Assembly: GCF_004339565.1 (NCBI RefSeq)
Contig: NZ_SMFZ01000001.1
Location: forward strand, 2,480,001 to 2,544,000
Direction of reading: 5' to 3'
From: Pseudonocardia endophytica
GTDB taxonomy: Bacteria > Actinomycetota > Actinomycetes > Mycobacteriales > Pseudonocardiaceae
DNA: 64,000 nucleotides
Position numbers and translations under genes: made by a program. Below, piece after piece: positions 24,769 to 32,361 of this stretch (the stretch's first letter is position 1; every line of letters starts with the position of its first letter). The notes below the pieces were generated by a model that worked only from the letters and a program-made list of their open reading frames with translations, was not told the origin of the DNA and searched no databases.

Positions 24769-25152
24769 TCAGGCGCCCGCGGCGAGGGCCCAGGCGCGGT
24801 CGCGCTCGAGGTCGGCCTTGCGCGGCCGGCCACGCGGCCGCTTCCGCGGGATCACCCGACCCCGCTCCAGGATCTCGCCGCCCCACACGCCCCACGGCTC
24901 GCCGCGGGACAGGGCTCCGTCCAGGCACTCGGCCCGGATCGGACACTGGACGCAGAGGGACTTCGCCTCCTCCAGCGCGGACGGCGACTCGGCGAACCAC
25001 AGGTCCGCGTCGACGTCGCCCCGCAGGCACGGCAGGTCCTGCCCCGCCGTCGGCGTGGCGGTGAGCAGGCCGGCGAGCGCACCCGCCACCGTCCCGCCAC
25101 CGCCCTCCGACGTGACCACTCCGCCCTCGCACGGAGTCGATCGCACTAGCAC
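24769..25152 (-). CDS. whiB7: Antibiotic-resistance regulator WhiB7
   Basis: WhiB7 is an Fe-S transcription factor that binds the primary sigma factor and switches on intrinsic resistance genes when translation is inhibited. The 127-residue product has the four cluster cysteines (42, 67, 70, 76; C-then-CVQCPIRAEC), the GVWGG turn (88-92) and the WhiB7-specific C-terminal AT-hook RPRGRPRK (105-112). GTG 25152 is chosen because AGGAGG lies 9 bases upstream. The gene has a long leader with uORF and attenuator, described separately. It is adjacent to uvrD2 as in mycobacteria. Confidence 0.97.
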   Translation of the reverse strand: MLVRSTPCEGGVVTSEGGGGTVAGALAGLLTATPTAGQDLPCLRGDVDADLWFAESPSALEEAKSLCVQCPIRAECLDGALSRGEPWGVWGGEILERGRVIPRKRPRGRPRKADLERDRAWALAAGA

Positions 25153-25195
25153 TGAACTCGACCTCCTGAATCAGAACTGCATTTCGGTTGTCGGA

Positions 25196-25244
25196 CAAAA
25201 AAATCGGGGCCGCGGATCCCTGGTGTGGGTTCCGCGGCCCCGAT
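25196..25244 (-). terminator. whiB7 leader attenuator (intrinsic terminator)
   Basis: On the minus strand a 14-bp perfect stem (ATCGGGGCCGCGGA with TCCGCGGCCCCGAT, extended by CCC/GGG in the loop) is followed by seven T residues. It lies between the uORF stop (25271) and the whiB7 start (25152), so it must be read through for whiB7 expression. It is the only classical hairpin-plus-T terminator found in the window. Confidence 0.9.
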
Positions 25245-25270
25245 GAGCTTCGGCCGTCGACGTCGGGCGT

Positions 25271-25462
25271 CTAGGTGACACCTCGGCATCCAGGAACAGA
25301 CACACCTGTGGACTTGTGCTTCTGCCAATCGGCGACACGCGCGACCACGCCGTCGGCCATCGGGTACGCCGGCCGCAGACGCGGCAGGAACCCGGGGCAC
25401 GCGGACACGACGAGCTGCCCGCGACGCGTGCCGAACTCGATCGAGATCAGGTTCGTGGTCAT
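25271..25462 (-). CDS. whiB7 upstream ORF (leader peptide, 63 aa)
   Basis: ATG 25462 follows GGAGG by 7 bases. The peptide starts MTTNLISIEFGTRRGQLVVS and continues through LPRLRPAYPMADGVVARVADWQ. It ends 26 bases before the attenuator stem. WhiB7 genes of actinobacteria are preceded by a uORF that couples translation speed to attenuation; this fits that role. The bases GCCCCGATG covering its start codon are complementary to the 5' arm of the terminator. Confidence 0.8.
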   Translation of the reverse strand: MTTNLISIEFGTRRGQLVVSACPGFLPRLRPAYPMADGVVARVADWQKHKSTGVSVPGCRGVT

Positions 25463-25514
25463 CGGGGCACCTCCTCCATGGATCGCGGACCGGCTACCGC
25501 CGTCCGATGAGTCG

Positions 25515-25554
25515 ACTGTAGAAGCCGCCTCCCGGCCGCACAACGGATTAAATC
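25515..25554 (-). promoter_or_regulatory. whiB7 promoter with A/T-rich WhiB7-responsive element
   Basis: -10 TACAGT (25515-25520), 17-base spacer, -35 TTGTGC (25538-25543), preceded directly by the A/T-rich GATTTAATCC (25545-25554). A/T tracts just upstream of -35 are the site contacted by the WhiB7 AT-hook at its own promoter in mycobacteria. Predicted start near 25508, about 46 bases before the uORF. Confidence 0.75.
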
Positions 25555-25608
25555 GCTTGATACTCAGAAAATCGCGTGAGTGTTGCATGCGGAACGATCA
25601 CTCGTCGC

Positions 25609-27744
25609 TCAGCCGTCCTCCGAGACCAGGGCGAGCACCGCGTCGCCGTAGCGGTCCAGCTTCGCCGCGCCGATCCCCGGGATGCCGACCAGCGACGCCG
25701 GGTCCGACGGGCGCTGCTCGGCGATCGCGGTCAGCGTCGCGTCGGTGAGCACGACGTAGGCCGGGACGTCCTGCTGCTTCGCCGTGTCGGCCCGCCAGCG
25801 CTTCAGGCGGTCGAGCAGCTCCAGATCCACATCGGACGGACAGTCCGAGCAGCGGAGCAACTTCGTGGCGGCGCTGCCGAACAGCGGCGTCCCGCAGACC
25901 CGGCAGCGCGGCCGGGGCGCGCCGGGCCTGCGCTCGCCCGCGACGCGCGACGCCGGGTGCGAGTCCGGGACCAGACCGTGCAGGAACCGGCTGCGACGGC
26001 GGGGGCGGCCGCGGCCGGGTGCGCGGGTCAGCGACCAGGACATCGTCAGCACCCGCCGCGCGCGCGTGATCCCGACGTAGAGCAGCCTGCGCTCCTCCTC
26101 GATCGCGACCTCGTCGTTGTCCGCGTGCTGGATCGGCAGCGTGCCGTCGGCGAGCCCGACGAGGAACACGACGTCCCACTCCAGGCCCTTGGCCGCGTGC
26201 AGCGAGGCGAGCGTGACGCCCTGCACGACCGGCGGGTGCGAGCCGTCCGCGCGGGTGTCCAGTTCCTGGACCAGCCGTGCCAGGTCGGCGGCCGGTTCGA
26301 CGGCGGCGAGCTCCTCGGCGACGCCGACGAGCGCCAGCAGCGACTCCCACGCGGCGCGCGCCGCGGCACCGGCGGGCGGTTCGTCGGTCAGGCCCGCGCG
26401 GGCGGCGAGCACCGCGCGGGTGATCGCGACGAGGTCGGTCTCCGGGCCGTCCTCCCCGGCCCGCTGCTCCGGCGCCGCGGACCGCAACGCGATCATCGCC
26501 CTGCGGATCTCCGGACGGTCGAAGAAACGCTCGCCGCCGCGCACCTGGTACGGGATGCCGGCCTCGGTCAGCGCCTGCTCGTAGGCCTCGGACTGGGCGT
26601 TGATCCGGAACAGCACCGCGATCTCCGACGGCGGCGTGCCCTCGGCAACCAGCCGCGTGATCCGGCCGGCGACGGCGTGCGCCTCCGCGGGCTCGTCGTC
26701 GTGCTCGGCGAAGTCCGGGTCCGGGCCCGGCGGCAGCTGCCCGACGAGCTGCAGCCGCGAGCCGGCCGGACGGTTGCGGGCCGCCGATATCAGCTGGTTC
26801 GCGCTGGACACGATCTGCGGCGTGGACCGGTAGTCCCTCTGGAGCCGCACGACCGTCGCGTCCGGGAATCGGCGCGGGAACTCCAGCAGGTAGCGGGGCG
26901 ACGCACCGGCGAACGTGTAGATCGTCTGGTTCGCGTCCCCGACGACGGTGAGGTCGTCCCGCTCGCCGAGCCACGCGTCGAGCAGGCGTTGCTGCAGCGG
27001 CGTGACGTCCTGGTACTCGTCGACGACGAAGCAGCGGTAGCGGGAGCGGAACTCGTCGGCGACCCCGGCGTGCTCCTCCAGCGCGACGGCGGTGTGCAGC
27101 AGCAGGTCGTCGAAGTCGAGCAGCTCGGCGGCGTTCTTGAGCTCCTCGTAGCCCGCGTAGACGGCGGCGACCTGGTCGGCCGAGCCCGGGGTGTCCCGGC
27201 GGCGCCGCGCCGCCTCGGCCGCGTACTGCGACGGCGCGACGAGGCTGGACTTCGCCCACTCGATCTCCGAGGCGAGGTCACGCAGGGCGTCCGCGTCGGT
27301 GCCGGCCCGCGCCCGTGCCGCGGCCTGCCCGACCAGGCGCAGCTTGCCGTCGAGCAGCTGCCACGGCTGCCCGCCGACGACGCGCGGCCAGAAGTAGCGC
27401 AGCTGGCGCAGCGCGGCCGCGTGGAACGTGCGGGCCTGGACGCCGTGCGCGTCCAGCGCGCGCAGGCGGGTCCGCAGCTCGCCAGCAGCCCGGGCCGTGA
27501 ACGTCACCGCCAGCACCTGGCCGGGCGCGACGTGGCCCTGGCCGACCAGGTGCGCGATCCGGCGGGTGATCGTACGGGTCTTGCCGGTCCCGGCACCGGC
27601 CAGCACGCACACCGGGCCGCGCGGCGCCGTCACGGCCTCCTGCTGCTCCGGGTCCAGCCCACCCGGTCCGGCTCCGCCCGGTCCTGCTCCGCCCGCGGGC
27701 TCGGGACGGGCGGCGGCTGCGGTGCGGGGGGCGGAGGGCGGCAC
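25609..27744 (-). CDS. uvrD2: ATP-dependent DNA helicase UvrD2
   Basis: A 711-residue superfamily 1A helicase. Walker A is [10 protein letters not shown] (about residue 50), motif II DEYQD, and motif [14 protein letters not shown] tetracysteine module (CRVCG about 613, CSDC about 628) and a C-terminal HRDC domain (about 645-711) identify the actinobacterial UvrD2 type, which unwinds 3'-tailed duplexes in repair. GTG 27744 follows CAGGAT by 6 bases. The stop is only 20 bases from the region upstream of the whiB7 promoter. Confidence 0.95.
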   Translation of the reverse strand: MPPSAPRTAAAARPEPAGGAGPGGAGPGGLDPEQQEAVTAPRGPVCVLAGAGTGKTRTITRRIAHLVGQGHVAPGQVLAVTFTARAAGELRTRLRALDAHGVQARTFHAAALRQLRYFWPRVVGGQPWQLLDGKLRLVGQAAARARAGTDADALRDLASEIEWAKSSLVAPSQYAAEAARRRRDTPGSADQVAAVYAGYEELKNAAELLDFDDLLLHTAVALEEHAGVADEFRSRYRCFVVDEYQDVTPLQQRLLDAWLGERDDLTVVGDANQTIYTFAGASPRYLLEFPRRFPDATVVRLQRDYRSTPQIVSSANQLISAARNRPAGSRLQLVGQLPPGPDPDFAEHDDEPAEAHAVAGRITRLVAEGTPPSEIAVLFRINAQSEAYEQALTEAGIPYQVRGGERFFDRPEIRRAMIALRSAAPEQRAGEDGPETDLVAITRAVLAARAGLTDEPPAGAAARAAWESLLALVGVAEELAAVEPAADLARLVQELDTRADGSHPPVVQGVTLASLHAAKGLEWDVVFLVGLADGTLPIQHADNDEVAIEEERRLLYVGITRARRVLTMSWSLTRAPGRGRPRRRSRFLHGLVPDSHPASRVAGERRPGAPRPRCRVCGTPLFGSAATKLLRCSDCPSDVDLELLDRLKRWRADTAKQQDVPAYVVLTDATLTAIAEQRPSDPASLVGIPGIGAAKLDRYGDAVLALVSEDG

Positions 27745-27750
27745 GAACCC

Positions 27751-27756
27751 ATCCTG
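27751..27756 (-). promoter_or_regulatory. -10 element of uvrD2
   Basis: CAGGAT ends 6 bases before GTG 27744; weaker match. Confidence 0.3.
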
Positions 27757-27881
27757 ACACCCGCCACCGACGATTCCGCGTCACCTCCACCGCGCCCGTC
27801 GCACCCGTGAACACCTCCGGTCGACGCTGTGAGTTCCGGCACCGCGGGAAGATGCGGGGACTCGGCGGGGTTCCATCGGTC

Positions 27882-28121
27882 ATGGCCGATCTGACGATGT
27901 ACACGACCAGCTGGTGCGGCTTCTGCCGCCGGCTGAAGATGCAGCTCGACGACGCCGGCATCGCGTACCGGGAGATCGACATCGAGCGTGAGCCGGACGC
28001 CGCGTCGTTCGTCGAGAAGGCCAACGGCGGCAACCGGACGGTGCCGCTCGTCCTGTACGCCGACGAGACGACGGCGACGAACCCCAGCTTCTCCGAGGTC
28101 AAGGCGAAGCTCGCTGCATGA
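27882..28121 (+). CDS. Mycoredoxin (glutaredoxin-like)
   Basis: The 79-residue thioredoxin-fold protein has the redox motif WCGFC (Cys12, Cys15), a TVPLV cis-proline strand and the downstream TNPS loop of mycoredoxins, which reduce mycothiol-mixed disulphides. Divergent from uvrD2 as in mycobacteria (Rv3198A). Its stop overlaps the start of the MFS gene by four bases (ATGA). Confidence 0.88.
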   Translation: MADLTMYTTSWCGFCRRLKMQLDDAGIAYREIDIEREPDAASFVEKANGGNRTVPLVLYADETTATNPSFSEVKAKLAA

Positions 28122-29350
28122 GTGCGGAGCCCTCCGCCGCGACGACACGGACCCCGGCCGGGATCGGCCGGGGTCTCGTGCTGTTGCTGGCGATCACGTG
28201 CGGTGCGGCCGTCGCGAACATCTACTACGCGCAGCCGCTGCTCCCGATCATCGGCCAGGCCCTGCGGGTCTCCGAGGGCACGGCCGGTCTGCTCGTCACG
28301 GCGTCCCAGGTCGGGTACGCGCTGGCGCTCGCGCTGCTGGTCCCGCTCGGTGACGTCCTGGAGCGACGACGGCTGGTCTCCGCGCTGCTGGGCGTCACCG
28401 CCCTGACGCTGCTGGGCGCCGCGTTCGCGCCCGGGTTCGCCGCGCTGCTCGCGGCCGTCGCGCTGGTCGGTGTGACGTCGGCGGTCGCGCAGATCGTGGT
28501 GCCGATGTCCGCGTCGCTGGCCGACGACGAGTCCCGCGGCCGGGTCGTCGGGACCGTGATGAGCGGGTTGCTGATCGGCATCCTCGGCGCGCGAACGCTG
28601 GCCGGCTTCGTCGCGGAGCTCGGCGGCTGGCGCGCGGTGTTCGGCCTCGGTGCCGCGCTGATGCTGGTACTGGCCGTCGTCGTGCGGCTGGTGCTGCCGC
28701 TCGTGCCGGCGCCCGCACCGGACACGTCGTACCCGCGCCTGCTCGGCACGGTGCTCGCGCTCATCCGCGACGACCCGGTGCTGCGCGTGCGGATGGCGCT
28801 GGCCGCCGTCGGGTTCGCCTGCTTCTCCGTGCTGTGGACGGCCGTGTCGTTCCTGCTGGCCGCGCCGCCGTACGTCTACGGCCCGGCGACGATCGGCCTG
28901 TTCGGCCTGGCCGGTCTCGCGGGCGCGCTCGCGGCCCCGCTGGCCGGACGGCTCGCCGACCGCGGTCACGCGCTCCGGACGGTGACGGTCGGTCTGGTCA
29001 CGCTGGCCGTCAGCTGGGCCTTCCTCGGACTGGGCGGCGTCTCGCTCGCCGCCCTGCTGGCCGGAATCGTGCTGCTGGACCTGGCCCAGCAGTCGTTGCA
29101 GATCTCGCACCAGAGCGCGATCTACGCCCGGCACCCGCAGGCCCGCAGCCGGGTGACGACGGCATTCGTCACGTCCGCGTTCGCCGGCGGCGCCGTCGGG
29201 TCGGCCGCGGCGTCGACGCTGTACGTCGTGGCCGGCTGGGTCGGCGTGTGCGTGCTGGGCGGCGTGATCGCCCTGATCGGCACGGGGATCTGGGTACTGG
29301 CCCACGTCCGCGGGATCGCCTCCCCGGACGCCCCGCTCCGCACCGCCTGA
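28118..29350 (+). CDS. MFS transporter
   Basis: The 410-residue protein has 12 predicted membrane helices and the NIYYAQPLLPIIG motif in the first helix, typical of a drug/sugar efflux-like MFS subgroup (YgaY/YdhP-like). A conserved acidic loop between helices 2 and 3 (PLGDVLERRRL) matches the MFS motif. Translationally coupled to mycoredoxin and close to whiB7, so a stress or drug-export role is plausible but unproven. Confidence 0.88.
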   Translation: MSAEPSAATTRTPAGIGRGLVLLLAITCGAAVANIYYAQPLLPIIGQALRVSEGTAGLLVTASQVGYALALALLVPLGDVLERRRLVSALLGVTALTLLGAAFAPGFAALLAAVALVGVTSAVAQIVVPMSASLADDESRGRVVGTVMSGLLIGILGARTLAGFVAELGGWRAVFGLGAALMLVLAVVVRLVLPLVPAPAPDTSYPRLLGTVLALIRDDPVLRVRMALAAVGFACFSVLWTAVSFLLAAPPYVYGPATIGLFGLAGLAGALAAPLAGRLADRGHALRTVTVGLVTLAVSWAFLGLGGVSLAALLAGIVLLDLAQQSLQISHQSAIYARHPQARSRVTTAFVTSAFAGGAVGSAAASTLYVVAGWVGVCVLGGVIALIGTGIWVLAHVRGIASPDAPLRTA

Positions 29351-29387
29351 CGCCCCTGGCCCCGCCCAGCAGGGCCCTGAACTGCCC

Positions 29388-29479
29388 CTTTGCTCTGCTC
29401 ACACGGGCGCACCACCGCCTGGACCAGCCTCGACACGATCAGCTCAATCGGGCGTTGCGTGGAGGTGAGCAGAGCAAAG
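29388..29479. repeat. Palindromic element A, copy 2
   Basis: The same 15-bp arms (29388-29402 and 29465-29479) enclose a 62-bp core with the conserved CGGGCGCACCACC and CGTTGCGTGGAG in the same order as copies 1 and 3. The outer flanks are exchanged: left flank read outward GGGCAGTTCAGGG, right flank CGTGCTCCGGAGG. It lies 37 bases after the MFS stop. Confidence 0.9.
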
Positions 29480-29497
29480 CGTGCTCCGGAGGGGCTG

Positions 29498-29595
29498 TCG
29501 GTCCGGCGTCCGGGGACCGGGGACCGGCATCCGGGGACCGGCATCCGGGATCCGGCGTCCGGCGACCGGCGTCCGGCGACCGGCGTCCGGCGTCC
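29498..29595. repeat. GC-rich tandem repeats (GGCGTCC/GGGACC units)
   Basis: Irregular units of about 7 and 14 bases (ACCGGCGTCCGGCG, GGGGACCGGCATCC) repeat about seven times between element A copy 2 and the B palindromes. No coding potential is apparent. The 612-base gap between the MFS gene and nudC is filled by these repeats, element A and the B array; nothing else was seen in it. Confidence 0.75.
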
Positions 29596-29661
29596 ATGAT
29601 CAGCGGACCGGTCCGGTTCGGGGCGAGATGATGCCCGGATCCGGACCGGATCGGCGATCAT
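29596..29661. repeat. Palindromic element B, copy 1
   Basis: Arms ATGATCAGCGGACCGGTCC and GGACCGGATCGGCGATCAT (19 bases each, 14 of 19 paired) around 28 bases. First of three units spaced 92-93 bp. Confidence 0.65.
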
Positions 29662-29688
29662 CCGACGCGGCCGCCCGTCGCGCCGCGC

Positions 29689-29752
29689 ATGATCGCCGGA
29701 ACTGGTCGTACCGCGACAGGGATGGCGCGCTCTGACCAGTTCCGCCGATCAT
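29689..29752. repeat. Palindromic element B, copy 2
   Basis: Arms ATGATCGCCGGAACTGGTC and GACCAGTTCCGCCGATCAT pair at 18 of 19 positions around a 26-base loop; the best-conserved copy. Confidence 0.8.
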
Positions 29753-29780
29753 GAAATCGGCGGCGGACCGTGAGCCGCCC

Positions 29781-29845
29781 ATGATCGTCGGAAATGGTCA
29801 CGGGGGCGACACGGATGGGGCGATCCGACCGATTGCGCCGATCAT
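29781..29845. repeat. Palindromic element B, copy 3
   Basis: Arms ATGATCGTCGGAAATGGTC and GACCGATTGCGCCGATCAT, 15 of 19 paired, around 27 bases. Its loop (GCGACACGGATGGGGCG) resembles that of copy 2 (GCGACAGGGATGGCGCG). Confidence 0.7.
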
Positions 29846-29962
29846 GGGGCGGAGGCGGGCCGTCCGCGGCGCGCCGGGTACCGGGTCCTCGTCCTGCCGG
29901 CTCGCTCCGCGGCGCGAACGGCCCGGTGTCGCCTGCGGGCGCACCGGATATCCCGCGGGGGC

Positions 29963-30973
29963 TCAGCCGCCCTGGGCCGCCCAGGACTCGAGCATCGTGC
30001 GGGCGATCGACACCTTGCCGGGCAGCATCACGACCGGCTGGCCCTCAGCGGGCTCGCCGCCCCACTCACCGCGGGCCAGTGCCGCGCGCAGTTCCGCGCG
30101 GGTGATCCACAGCGCGTCGGCGATCTCGCCGTCGGCCGGGGCGAGCGGGACGTCGGGGTCGCCGATCGCGTGGAAGCCCAGCATCAGCGACCGCGGAAAC
30201 GGCCAGGCCTGGCTGCCCAGGTAGCGGACGTCGGAGATCGCGATGCCGACCTCCTCGCCGATCTCCCGGTGCACGCACGCCTCGAGCGACTCGCCGGCCT
30301 CGACGAACCCGGCCAGCACCGAGTACCGCCCGACCGGCCACACCGGCTGGCGGGCCAGCAGGACCTTGTCCGCGCCGTCGTGGACCAGGCAGATGATCGC
30401 CGGGTCGGTGCGCGGGTACTCCTCGTGCCCCTGCTCGCAACGGCGGGCCCACCCGGCGTTGTGCGGGGTCATCGGGGTGCCGTCCTGAGCGCAGAACGCG
30501 GCACGGTCGTGCCAGTTCAGCGACGCGACCGCGCCGGTGAGCAGCGCGGAGCCCAGCGCGTCGAGCCAGGCACCCGCGGCGCGCAGGTCGGCCCACTCCG
30601 ACGGGTCGTCGCCGGCGACCAGGTCCGGCTCGCCGTGGACCGCCCAGTAGGCGACGCCGTCGGCCTCGCCGAGCAGCACCGCGTCCGACGGCGGGCGGTC
30701 GCCCAGCGTCGCCGCCGACCGGGTGCGCAGGCGGCCACCGCTGCCGGCGGCGGAGTCCCACGCCGCGGCGTCGCCCTCCCGGAACGACTGCTGCGGCTGC
30801 TCCTCCCAGGTCACCGGCGTGCGTCCGGTCTTGTCGACGACGACGAGCCGCGCCTGCGGCCACGTCCGCAGCTGGTAGTCGGGGTCGAGGCGCAGCTGCT
30901 CGTCGCGGTCGACGACGCCGCGGGACAGCACCGGCGGCTCGATCAGGCCGAAGTCCCCCGGCGAAGCACTCAC
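29963..30973 (-). CDS. nudC: NAD(H) pyrophosphatase NudC-like, with degenerate zinc ribbon
   Basis: The 336-residue protein has the Nudix box GFVEAGESLEACVHREIGEEVGI (given here as a motif: G-E-REIGEEVG) and the NADH-specific SQAWPFPRSLM. It hydrolyses NAD(H), and in relatives removes NAD caps from RNA. The usual zinc ribbon has CxxC twice; here it reads FCAQDG and RCEQGH, so the second cysteine of each pair is lost. GTG 30973 overlaps the TGA of the M16 gene upstream (GTGA). Confidence 0.92.
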   Translation of the reverse strand: MSASPGDFGLIEPPVLSRGVVDRDEQLRLDPDYQLRTWPQARLVVVDKTGRTPVTWEEQPQQSFREGDAAAWDSAAGSGGRLRTRSAATLGDRPPSDAVLLGEADGVAYWAVHGEPDLVAGDDPSEWADLRAAGAWLDALGSALLTGAVASLNWHDRAAFCAQDGTPMTPHNAGWARRCEQGHEEYPRTDPAIICLVHDGADKVLLARQPVWPVGRYSVLAGFVEAGESLEACVHREIGEEVGIAISDVRYLGSQAWPFPRSLMLGFHAIGDPDVPLAPADGEIADALWITRAELRAALARGEWGGEPAEGQPVVMLPGKVSIARTMLESWAAQGG

Positions 30974-32361
30974 GAGACACCGCCGAGCGCCCGCAGCCGC
31001 GGTCCGACCACGTCCGCGTCCCCGACCACCACCCCGGTGAACCGGGCCGGCGCGAACAGCTCCGCCGCGGCCGCGGCGACCTCGTCGACGGTCACCTCCT
31101 CGAGCCGCTCCGGCCGTTCCCGCAGCCAGTCGACCCCGAGCCCGACGGCGTCGAGCGCGGACAGCGTCGAGGCCAGCGCGGACTGGCTGTCCAGCGAGAT
31201 CAGCAGCGAGCCGATCGCGTAGCGGCGGGCCGACTCGACCTCCTGCTCGGTCGGCGGCACGGCCACCATCCGGCCGAGCTCGTAGCGCGTCTCCAGCAGA
31301 GCGGCCGCCGTCACGTCGCTCGCGACGTCGGTGTCCACGCTCAGCACGGCGCCGCCGGGAACGAACTCCTGCCCGGAGTGCGCGCCGTAGGTGTACCCCT
31401 TGTCCTCGCGGACGTTCTCCATCCACCGCGAGGAGAAGTAGCCCCCGAACACCAGGTTCGCGATCTGGAACGCGGTGTAGCGCGGGTCCTCACGGGACAG
31501 GCCCTGCGCGGTCAGCCGGAGCTGCGACTGCACCGACCCCGGCCGGTGCACCAGCTCCAGATCCCCGGGTTCGACGGCCGGTGGTGCGGAGAGCTCGCGC
31601 GCCGCGTGTCCCCCGGTCCATCCGCCGAGGTGCCCGGCGACCGTCTCGATCGCCGCGTCCGGGTCGAGGTCGCCGACGATCGTCAGCCGGGCCCCGCCGG
31701 GGACGACGGCGTCGGCGTGCAGGGCCCGGACGCGGTCCGGCCCGATCTGCGCGACGGCCTCGGCGGTCGGCATCTCCGAGGCGATCGGGTGATCACCGAA
31801 ACGCTTGCGCTGCAGCGCCTCCCGCGCGACGGTCCGGGGTTGGGACCGGGCCACGGCGATCCGTTCGCCGAGCCGGTCGCGCTCGCGCAGCACCTCGGCG
31901 TCCGGGTACGTCGCGGCGGTCAGCAGGTCGGCGAGCACGGCCAGCGTCCGGGGCAGGCCGTCGGACAGCGACGACGCGCCCACCTGCAGCCACTCCGGGT
32001 CGACGCCCACGCCGAGCTCGGCGCCGACGGCGGCCAACTCGTCGTCGATCCCGACGCGGTCGCGGCTCGCCGTCCCGGCCGGCATCGTCTCGGCCAGCAG
32101 CTCCATCCCGGCCGTGTACGCCGGATCGCCGGTGGCCCCCGGCGCCGCGGCGGGGATCCGCAGGGCGACCTCGGCCATCGGGGCGCCCGCGCGGCGGGCC
32201 GCGAGGATGCGCAGCCCGTTGTCCAGCGTCGTCGCGCGGACGTCCGGCAGCGGCACGTCCCGGGTACGGCCGAGCTCGGGCAGCGACCGCGGACCGGCCG
32301 GCGTACGCCCGATCTCCTCGGCGCTGCGGTGGCCCGCGCGAGCCGGCGAGGTGGCCGTCAC
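30970..32361 (-). CDS. M16 peptidase-like subunit, non-catalytic
   Basis: The 463-residue protein has the two-lobed M16 fold, but the zinc motif HxxEH is absent (MELLAETMPAG stands at its place). The C-terminal part keeps the substrate-binding R and Y (SSRWMENVREDKGYTYGAHS). It is the partner of the catalytic subunit encoded immediately upstream, joined by a GTGA overlap, as in heterodimeric M16B proteases. Confidence 0.9.
   Translation of the reverse strand: MTATSPARAGHRSAEEIGRTPAGPRSLPELGRTRDVPLPDVRATTLDNGLRILAARRAGAPMAEVALRIPAAAPGATGDPAYTAGMELLAETMPAGTASRDRVGIDDELAAVGAELGVGVDPEWLQVGASSLSDGLPRTLAVLADLLTAATYPDAEVLRERDRLGERIAVARSQPRTVAREALQRKRFGDHPIASEMPTAEAVAQIGPDRVRALHADAVVPGGARLTIVGDLDPDAAIETVAGHLGGWTGGHAARELSAPPAVEPGDLELVHRPGSVQSQLRLTAQGLSREDPRYTAFQIANLVFGGYFSSRWMENVREDKGYTYGAHSGQEFVPGGAVLSVDTDVASDVTAAALLETRYELGRMVAVPPTEQEVESARRYAIGSLLISLDSQSALASTLSALDAVGLGVDWLRERPERLEEVTVDEVAAAAAELFAPARFTGVVVGDADVVGPRLRALGGVS

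Noticed and set aside
29596..29845. Regularly spaced palindromic units that could be taken for a CRISPR array
   Set aside because: Only three units, arms diverge strongly, the spacers are not unique in the usual way and no cas gene is nearby.
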